From contig OY987242.1 in the NCBI GenBank assembly GCA_963920765.1, positions 41,309,198 to 41,373,197 on the forward strand: a stretch of 64,000 nucleotides of DNA. The letters are read 5' to 3'. The position numbers were made by a program, and so were the translations under genes. Within the stretch, counting starts at the first letter, position 1. Every line of letters begins with the position of its first letter. The notes beneath the pieces were generated by a model. It made no database searches and had not been told where the DNA came from. It saw nothing but the letters and a program-made list of their open reading frames with translations. Source of the stretch: Ulota crispa (Eukaryota; Streptophyta; Bryopsida; Orthotrichales; Orthotrichaceae). Shown here one piece after another: positions 52,901 to 61,371 of this stretch.

Positions 52901-55900
52901 TATTAATATACACTAAATTTCACTATTCAATTTTGCAGTACTTGAAATAGAATCATTCAGTTTTGAGATTTTGCAGCATGCCAAATATGTTTTTGCATTG
53001 GTATTTTATGCACAAACATATGCTATTTCTGAAAATGTTTAGAAAGCTTGACTATTTTGTTGTATTTGCAATTTTGTGTACTTGTGGACTATAGATTTCA
53101 TACAAATTATTTAGGCTTGTTTTTTTTGGCCTTTTCAATAGTACAAGGTCCAAATGTATGGTTATAAGCCCAAATTCCAAAAGCACCAAATTTAGTGTTC
53201 AATCCCTAAGCGTCACAAACAGAACATCATGTTTTGAAGAGCATCCTAAACAAAATGGAATAACTTGGAGTGTAACCAACAACTAAATAATCCATTGTAG
53301 AAATTTGTGGGCAACTTCTTGACAAGTGCAAATCTATAAGTTGTGTAGAAATCTACCATATAGATATGAAGACTATAAGGTTTGATGATTAAGGTGTTCC
53401 CGGAATCTGGATCTAAAAAACCTCTGCTGCGACGCTTAGGGGTTGACCCCAAACCTTCTATATAACAATAAACCATTGTCTACATATGCAATGTTAGCCT
53501 TTTGTAATTTGTTTCAAAGAATATTGGTTCCTAGTGTATTGAAAACGGATTGTTCAGCATTTAAGATGAATGGCATGTATGGAGAATTCCCTCAATAGAA
53601 TCAAATATAAAGATGGACCTTGTATTTTAGGAAATATGCAAATAATCTAAAAGTTGCTTTGATAAAAAAATGATTTCAAAACAATGATACTTGTTATATG
53701 CTTCACATTTGAGTTTTATAACCAATGCTATGGTTTGAGTTAATTAATTAACTTCCTTTATGTTTGTTGGATTTTTAGGTGTATGACTGATGATACACAT
53801 GGTAAGGGAACGGGATTTGCTTGTGATGGAGTCATTGGTTTGGGTGTTAGTAAGAGAACAATTACAAGTGATTGGAAAAAATCAAAGCTTATAACCAACA
53901 GAAGAATTGGAATTTGTTTAGGGCAAGCAAAGTCAAGACAACTATTATCGTCAAGGATTGATGTTGGTTATGTTACAATTGGTGTTAATTTACAAGAGAA
54001 GTTTGGTGTAAACCATTTGGGTTGGGCTGAGCTAGCAAACACTGGAAGGTGAGTTATTTTGAAACAATATTTTGGAATGATCTATCACTTGGTCCATTGA
54101 TTTTGGTTTCTTTCTATTTAAAAAACTATATAATTCTCATCATCATGAAAACATATTTTATTACAAATGCTTTATAACATATCACAAAAAAATTAGGAGC
54201 TATTGGCAATATTTTGCGGTCTTTACTTGAGTCCTTTGTGGATATTTTGGTATAATATTTCATTCAGTGACAACATCAATTTCATTTGTATCAATCTTAA
54301 ATTTACTCAATGTTATCAATTACAATATGTTCAGTTCAAAACTTGATCAATTTCATCAAAGGGTATCTAACTCAATAATTTGAGCATCCTAATAAAAAAA
54401 ATACAAAGGACTTGTTAGAAGTTGTACATTAGTCCATTTGATGTTGAACTTTGAAGCGAGAATTCATTCATATGTTGTTACAAACCGTTTTTTAAAGTAG
54501 AAAAACAATATATAATAATTCTTTTCATGATTTCAAAAAAAAGTAATTGTTTTGATATAGATTTTGTGAAAACTTGTCAAACAAAAAAGTAAGTATTATT
54601 CCTTGAGTGGCTCTTGTTAGTTTATGTTTCACCCAAATTATAATGATGCTCAAATAAGGTCACCTTTGTAAGAGAAAAGTTTGGATAATATCAAGATCTC
54701 CTTTCTATTTTTGTGTTCAGGTCTAGTTAAATGAAATATCCTTTTATCATCAATACTTGAATATGTCAACTTTTTTTTCTTCACTTAGAGCATTGACCTT
54801 GTCCTAGCATCACTAAATAATGCTACTTTTTTGTTGAAGAGTGCAGGAGGTTATGGCGTGCAATGGATGCCATACTAAACTATATTATATTTGAAGGCAA
54901 AACTCACTACCCTCCTACAAGTGGTGTGCCTCTTGTCCTTGATACCGGAGCCGAGGTGACACGTTTGGGTTCTTGGTTCTATGCGGATTTCTCAAAAGAA
55001 GTACATTCTTTCATTGTCTTTATCTTTTACATATTGAGATTCAAAATCTACTGAAATGATAATAAAATTTATTTATTTAGAGAATTGATAAGGTCAAACC
55101 TTGGATTTGATATATGCACATCCTTAGGGTATGTTTTAGATTATCACCATCAAAAAGATGACTTTGATAATTTTGAATTCAAATTTGAACTTAGAGACCT
55201 TGATTTAGTCTAAAGCCATATTGGAGGTTACAATTGAACATCACCCAATGAAAAAGCTTTGCCAAAGGTGAAAATATTACTTTTAAATTTTTTTTGTAAA
55301 TAAAGCTAAGCTCTTTCATTGGGTGTTATTCAATTGTAACCTCACTTATGATTCTAGACTAAAAATCAAGGTCTCTAAGTCCAAATCTAAATTAAAGATT
55401 TTCAGATGCAGCTTTTTGATGGTAAAAATCTAATATTTACTCCATGAGGGGTGTGCATATATCAAACCCAGAGTGTGCCCTTATCAGTTCCCTTTATTTA
55501 TTATGAATTCATTATAAATAGAATAAAATTTTCTAAACCCTAAATTCTAAACCCTAAAATTACAAGTGCCTTTATGTTACTTGTTGCACTTTGTCTTGTG
55601 ATATATTCCAAATTGACATGTAAGTCAAACATTTGGAAGCAGCTTAATTCTCATGCAAAGGGGAAAGGATATATTGATACCGAAAGTGACCTTGATTTCC
55701 AAGTAATAGATCGTAGACAATGTTGGACTGCCCCCAAGGTACATACATACACACAAATTGTGTTTTTTCTAGATGTATATGAGTTTTTTTTAGAGAACTC
55801 AAACTATTTCTTAAACTTCTAAAATGGTAATAAGTGGCAAAGAGAGACTTGCAATAGTGAGGTGTCTTTCATTGCAAAACTGTGGGAATGATTTCTTAAC

Positions 55901-58900
55901 TTTTAAGATTGTCAAATATTTTTTATTTGCTAAGACTATAATTTATCCTACCAATTGTTTTTGGGCAACTTTTTAAATTTTGATGAATAAGACTTAACAA
56001 TTGTAAAAATCATATGATCTACTTTTTTGATGCTAGTTATTGTATCATACGTACCATTTAAGCAACTGTTAAAGTTTAGAAAACCACAAACTTGCAAAAA
56101 GCTCCATTAAATGCCTTCAAAATCATATTCCATTGGATGTTTTCTAAAAAAATTCTTGTTGTTATACATTTACTGGTTTTCATTGCTATGTAAACTAGAA
56201 ATAAATAATGGTAAACAAGTAAAAACCAAATAAATCTAAGCATGTTTAACCTTTAATCGTTGCGCTTACAATTGTGGCCTACCCTACCCTATAGAGCTAT
56301 AGTGCTTTGGCAGGGACCTAGCTTGTAGTATAGTTTTGAAAAGCTACAAAAGTCAGCAATACATGTTGACCTCATAAAAATTGCGAAAAAGGCAGTATGA
56401 AAATAAACACCTTGTCACAATTTTACAAATATGAATGTATTTGATGAGATTAATTTTGCCTTCCATGATGGACTATGTGTTTATGATCACATCTGAAAAA
56501 AAATCAAATAAAAATTGAGTTTTTTCTTTTGTATAGAATATTCTTTCAAAGCTAGCAAATGATTTATCGTCCGCCTATGCTTTTATGGATTGATATGTAT
56601 GCCGTATGAATAAGTTATAAATGCCTAGATTTTTATTGGTGAACATCCTAAAGTCAAGAGAAAGATTTTTCATTTAGATGGTGTATGGTTTTAAAGTTAT
56701 TACATATTCATTGTGAATACAATACCCATACTACCTATACAATCTTTTTACAAAGTTTCCTTTGAAATTTAATTGGAAATAAAAAGAGGCAAATTTTACA
56801 TTGTTCTTGCCATTGGAGTATGTAAAATGAGCCAAAGAGTATCTATCTAATTTTAATAAATATATGTTGATATCACTAAAAGAATAATCAAAGAATTCAA
56901 TAAATGTAGAAAGTTTCTCAACTATCCATTGTCACCGATTCATCAAAGTTCAAATTTAACCTCTAAATGCCCAAAAGTGTTGTTTTTGTTTGTGGAAAGC
57001 AATTCTGAAGTTTGTGAATTGTCCTTGCAAGATCATTATTACACATCAAAATAAAATGGTCATTATAATATCTTCAACTTTAAGGCTTTTAGTTGGTTCT
57101 ACCAAAAAAATCCAAAATGGCCGTGCAGATTTGAAGATATCTGTGATTGAATGTGGATGAGCATGGAATTTTTTTCTTTTTTTGGAGTTGTCCAAAACAT
57201 CTAACGCAACTAGTAACTTTTGGATACAAAATTGGAAAACAACCACTTAGGATGCATTAGTGTTTATAGTTGTTACTTGAAAACTAATGGCCATCCTTCC
57301 AATTCCATGACCACAATTTCACAAATGAGCTTGCAATGCAATTATCAAAGCGCTTATTCCTAATGCAAATGGAATTTTGAGCTTTAATTATTGATCATTA
57401 GTCATTAAGAAAAAAAAAAATTTGGCGGTGGATGAATTCTGATTTTTATAACAAAGACATTCCAAGTGAAATTAGTCCAAAGGCACTTTTAGATTTTGTT
57501 AGATGACAAAATTTTAGGAAAACGGCCCTTATTGCCCAAGGGAGTGCTTATGGGAAATCTTCACTTTTTTCTCAACTTGATGCCTATTTATTCAATGTGG
57601 CAACTTGTCATAGGCTCTATGACACTATTCATGACACAAAAGGTATACTTGCAATTAGCTTCCACAAAAAAAAATTGGATGTTGAAACTACCTTCAGCCC
57701 ATAACTTCTCCAATAAAAAAAAACAGAAAGTATTCAAATCTACGCCTTGCACATAGTTTCAAAGTTTCTTAAACAAATTTGGACACCAAAATTTGGTGCC
57801 TTGGGCATTTAGGGGTTATTTGAAAGTGTGAACTATATATAAATGACATTTAAAAAAAAGAACATCATAAAATGAAAATTGCCTTCATAGAAAGTTGCAT
57901 GAGGTAGCCCTAAAACATAATTCAAAGTGCTAATTTGGATGATTATGTAAAAGATTTTGTATTAGTCTCAATATAAAATGGAGGTCACAATAAGTGGTAG
58001 TGGTGGGTAGTAGAGTTCATACATGTTTTATCTTTTTTTGAACTCATTTAGGCTCAACTTTATAGAGATAACGCATGTTACTTAAGAGATACAACTCCAC
58101 ATACTCCACAATAAATATAAGGTTTTATTTTCTAAATTTTTTGTTTTCTTGCTCTACTATTTTTTCCTGTTGTTAATGCTTTACAAAAAATGAAGTAGCA
58201 GATTGATAATGCCTGGTAAAGTGTGTTTTTTTTTGCTAAAGCTAAGTGTGCAAATAATTATCCAATGTGCATTTTGAAATCACTTGAAACACATGAACTA
58301 GTTGAGATTTATATGTCGTGTAGAGTTGATATTTTTGGGTTGCAATTTCTATGAACAACTAGTATAAACTTATGTAAAATGATTATGAAACATATGTTTA
58401 AGACGTAGTGACTTGCTTATCATTATTTTGATAATCTTGTTTGAACAAGTCATGTATTGATAAAAAGAATTAACTTACAATTGAATGTGATTATTATTAC
58501 AGGGCACAACAACATCACCAATTGACGATTTTCCAAGTATCACATTTTGCTTCAAAGGAGACCCTGATGTAATAAATCATAATCCAACTCAATGTCTAGT
58601 GGTTCAACCTAGAAATTATCTAGAATGGAAAGTAAGGGCTCATACTTTATGAAATGTTAAATAAATATATGTCAAAGTATCTTTGAATCCACAATTTAAT
58701 TGTATAGTACTAAAAATAACACTTAAAATATAGTCATAATAGAGAATCCTAAAGCAATACTTCAGTGTAAGGTATTCAAGTCTTAGTACTTAATGATGAA
58801 CAATATAGAGAATTATTTTTATATTCTAATAATTGTGCTATATGGCACTTGTATCTTTACACTAATATGATTTATTTATTTATTTTTTTTCTATTGATAA

Positions 58901-60192
58901 AATTTTAGATAATTTGGAATAAATTACTTTTATGAAAGTGAAAAACTAAAAGAAATAATTGGAATAAATAGAGTTTGTCAGCCAATTTGTACATAAACAA
59001 ATAGATATCATTATTTAGCTCAGTGGTTTATCATTGTTTGTTTTTAGAACAATGCATAACGAGAAATATTCACTTTGATTAATACACTAAAGAAAAGATA
59101 AGGATTTCAAGATTCCTAACATTTTAGCATATTTACTTTATTAATAGGAAGATACACTATTGTTGTGCTCAAACATTTTATTAACAAACTATGAAATACA
59201 TACACGAGGTTCTGGAGAAGATATGGAATTTAAAGTATTTGAAGAAGACTCTAATCTTGGAAGTGAGTATCTAATTGATTAGTGAATTCATTTTCCACTT
59301 TGATATCACATATTGCATGTTCAATCCATAACACATTCAATCAGAAATGACTTTTACATTCTAGTGATATTTCTTTAAGAGAAACTAAGAGATTTACAAA
59401 AAGAGCTTGGTACTAATGTTAGAATCCAAAAAATCAAACTTTGAAGTCTTGGTCAATCTTTATATCCAAATATGCTATTATGTAACTTTGAACCAAAAAT
59501 CTAAATTTATTTGAATATGAGTTATTTTCTAGAAACTAGGTCTTAATTTTAAAAATTTAGAGTAACGCTTAAATTGATATTCCAAATATCTAATGTATCT
59601 TCTACATCAATTACTTTTAACAAATACCATTGTTCTTCTTTTTTTAGAATTATTCTTGGAATCAAAAATTAGTAAATCTTGATTAATTTTAGTCTAACTT
59701 TAGCATACTATGATATTAGCGCATATTATTTTAAAATCTCTTTGTTGTTCAAGAATAACTTACATTCTTAATATGAGTAATGTAGTGAAAATAACAAGTG
59801 AATCTTTGAACCACAAAGTCAATGATTCAATTCTAAACTTTATCAATGTTTGGCTAGAAGTTATTAAGTTTTAAATTTTATCATTTCTTAGTGATTTGTT
59901 AGTAAATAAAAATGTCTAGTATTGTATGCTTAGAAAACCTTTTAATTTTGTGCAAAAGGATAAAATTATACTCAAATTGTGTAAAATTTGTTCTAAATAT
60001 GTATGAGTTTTATTATAACTTTTTTTGAGAGAACACATTTTATAAAGTACATGTTTTTTTAGATCTATGGTTACAAATAATCAATTTGTTTTGTGAGTTG
60101 GGTTTTCAGGGACTCAAATGAGAGATTATCTCATTGAAGTTGATCCAGATCATTACAGAGTTCGATGGCAACCAGATAATTGTGATTTTTGA
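40913..60192 (+). CDS. Membrane-anchored A1-family aspartic protease (nepenthesin/pepsin-like), ten exons
   Basis: Exons 40913-40978, 43148-43446, 46649-46778, 49861-50111, 53779-54048, 54847-55000, 55625-55738, 58503-58631, 59148-59262 and 60110-60192 total 1,611 nt (536 residues). All nine introns are GT-AG and every junction keeps phase. Residues 36-53 (KLVVALVGFSTAILIFVW) form a signal anchor after a short polar N-terminus. VIDTGSD holds the first catalytic Asp (143), YGDGS (217-221) the flap Tyr, and VLDTGAEVT the second catalytic Asp (371). Segments CDGVIGLG, FPSITFCFKGD and NLGRTQMRDYLIEVD follow the plant A1 order, and length is usual for the class. Family role: endopeptidase of the secretory or membrane system. 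The anchored plan resembles plant proteases of the APCB1/Asp-like type; that assignment is inference. Odd: DTGA instead of DTG[ST], Arg where LGD is common, and long repeat-bearing introns. Exon 1 is the least certain. Confidence 0.85.
40979..43147 (+). other. Intron 1 of the protease gene
   Basis: Donor CCG/GTAATA and acceptor TTTGCAG/AGT, phase 0. Besides AT-rich sequence it contains a tandem duplication with TTCTCCA repeats (42290-42905). No nested gene was seen; open frames such as 42231-42593 are low-complexity. Confidence 0.6.
42290..42905 (+). repeat. Diverged direct duplication with (TTCTCCA) runs
   Basis: Two segments (about 42290-42530 and 42712-42905) each start GGAGGTNAANAATGGAGTGG, pass TTTTCATCCTA, and end in runs of CATTCTCCATTCTCCAT followed by CACAAA/ACAAATGG. 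The purine-rich start and the pyrimidine-rich end of each unit are complementary, so each could fold back. Confidence 0.6.
43447..46648 (+). other. Intron 2 of the protease gene
   Basis: Donor AG/GTAAGC and acceptor CATCTCAG/GG, phase 2. It carries an 866-bp foldback element (43862-44727). No coding sequence was seen in the rest. Confidence 0.7.
43862..44727. mobile_element. 866-bp foldback MITE in intron 2, TA target site
   Basis: The two arms (43862-44270 and 44321-44727) are near-perfect inverted copies around a 50-nt loop. The left begins CAATACCCAAAAGAAAGTCT and the right ends with its near complement. TA flanks both sides (43860-43861 and 44728-44729), the duplication typical of Tc1/mariner-type elements. 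It has no coding capacity. Transcription through the intron would give a hairpin RNA of about 400 bp. Confidence 0.85.
46779..49860 (+). other. Intron 3 of the protease gene
   Basis: Donor TTG/GTTTGT and acceptor GATGCAG/GGA, phase 0. It contains a run of TCAATTTGGACA-like motifs (46985-47105) and an inverted-repeat element (47279-48049). Short open frames in it (48125-48313, 48554-48745, 49165-49362) are unrecognised. Confidence 0.6.
47279..48049. mobile_element. Possible non-autonomous DNA transposon with AAGGACTTT repeats
   Basis: Terminal inverted repeats of about 40 bp: TTGGGTGAATGCATGGTTGA on the left, and its near complement ending ATGCATCTACCCAA on the right. Between them AAGGACTTT or a close relative occurs in direct orientation near 47473, 47526, 47567, 47650 and 47779, with a partial copy near 48003. 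Repeated short motifs inside inverted ends are usual for transposase-binding sites. No transposase or clear target-site duplication is visible. Confidence 0.6.
50112..53778 (+). other. Intron 4 of the protease gene
   Basis: Donor CTTGG/GTAATT and acceptor TTTTTAG/G, phase 2. At 3.7 kb it is the longest intron. It holds the reverse copy of repeat A (51290-51700). No other element or nested gene was recognised. Confidence 0.65.
51290..51700 (-). repeat. Dispersed repeat A, copy 2 (inverted relative to 31.9 kb)
   Basis: The reverse complement follows 31917-32320 block by block. A 117-codon open frame lies on this strand (51690-51337), but the other copy has stops and a shifted frame, so it is probably not a gene. 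Confidence 0.7.
55080..55492. mobile_element. 413-bp MITE in intron 6 with 8-bp target duplication
   Basis: Ends GAGAATTGATAAGG and CCTTATCAGTTCCC are inverted repeats and are flanked by TTTATTTA on both sides (55072-55079 and 55493-55500). The arms stay imperfectly complementary inward (GGTTACAATTGAA pairs with TTCAATTGTAACC). An 8-bp duplication points to the hAT superfamily. There is no coding capacity. The AT-rich duplication is simple sequence, so its length is slightly uncertain. Confidence 0.8.
55533..55558. repeat. Two interstitial telomere-like units
   Basis: CTAAACCCTAAATTCTAAACCCTAAA contains two CCCTAAA units, in the opposite orientation to the terminal array, 33 bp beyond the MITE duplication. 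A short array of this size can arise by chance, by break repair, or as a telo-box. Confidence 0.7.
55739..58502 (+). other. Intron 7 of the protease gene
   Basis: Donor AAG/GTACAT and acceptor TTATTACAG/GGC, phase 0. It is AT-rich, with no nested gene or clear repeat. The open frame 57496-57756 has no recognisable domain. Confidence 0.65.
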
Positions 60193-61371
60193 TAATTGAT
60201 AATTATACAAAATTAAACTCAAGCTTTCAAACATTTGTATTCTTGGAATGAAAGTGATTGGTAGTTTAATAAGCTTGGTACAATATTGATATTGCAGTTG
60301 GAATTTTTATGAGTCATAAATGCTTTATGTGAAATTACAAAAGGATGCTCAATCTAACTCACAAAGTCATATTTAACTATTAATGAACTATTCATATCAT
60401 TATGTATTATTATGTCCTTAAAAATTTGAAGATCTCTCCATGTTTTGTATGAATTTTAAACTTTTTGTAAGCAAAAGCAATCATGCCTATTTTAGATAAT
60501 CATATAAGGACTTTGGATAGTTTGTTTGTCACACTTGCTTTGTCATTAAGATTATTTCCAAATAAGCATATGATATGCATATGTCCCTTCAAGTATCACA
60601 TGATTGAATCATTGAAAAATGTTGTATGTTGAAAGTGCCTTCTTACCAAGTATCAATCTTTGAAGAGTTATTAAAAATTAACTACACTACTCATCCCTAT
60701 ATATTAACCTCTAAAAGACACAGCGTGCCGCTGTGACCAATACAAGGTGAATTGCTTGTATTTGAAGGCCTTCCCATGTTATGCTTTGCCTTGGCTTTGA
60801 AGGACTTTGTACCAATGTTTCCCTCGACCATATGCAACAATTGCTTGGGTTTAGAGTTACATGGCCATCCTATTCAAATCAACTTCTTGGGATTGAGTTT
60901 TTGAGGGGACTTACTCCCCATTTTTGATAGCTACGAGTCTAACCATGCGATTATTTCCTGATACAATATCGCGGTTTGGGAGATATGAGATCGTTGACTT
61001 TTTGAAGGAGGCGTTGATTTCTTTTAAGGGTTTTTTTTAATATATACATACAACGCGGAGAGCGACAGATTTTGGGAGTGAAGGAGTGCGCATTTAGTGG
61101 GATCATAGATGTTCATCTCACAAGGAATATAGATTTAGAGGGAAAAATGGCATTCAATACGTGGAAACATGAAACAAAACAAGCATTGGGTTTAGGGCCA
61201 AGTCGGTGGATTATGCAACATGATTCAATATAGGGCATTGGAACAAAGTGTAAACTGCGCTAAAGAGATTGTCTACATAGACTCCGACGAAGAGGAAAGC
61301 TTGATGACGGCTTTTGGCTGCTCTTGCACGCTTTCGGGCATCGGGTCCGGCGCCACGTGTTCCGGTGCCGG
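60193..61371. other. Subtelomeric spacer between the last gene and the telomere
   Basis: The first 500 bp are AT-rich and should contain the polyadenylation region of the protease gene. From about 60720 the GC content rises. GTTTAGGG at 61189-61196 is a single degenerate telomere-like unit. The last 70 bp (61300-61371) are GC-rich, with CCACGTG and GGCGCC, and abut the telomere directly. No gene was recognised. Confidence 0.6.

Larger units (their letters stand above)
55001..55624 (+). other. Intron 6 of the protease gene
   Basis: Donor GAA/GTACAT and acceptor ATGTAAG/TCA, phase 0. About two thirds of it is a MITE (55080-55492), and the rest includes two telomere-like units. Confidence 0.7.

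Noticed and set aside
54863-55054. Second, separate DTGA protease gene (retroviral type)
   Set aside because: The segment joins in phase with flanking A1 exons and follows their order, so it is the second catalytic site of one bilobed protease.
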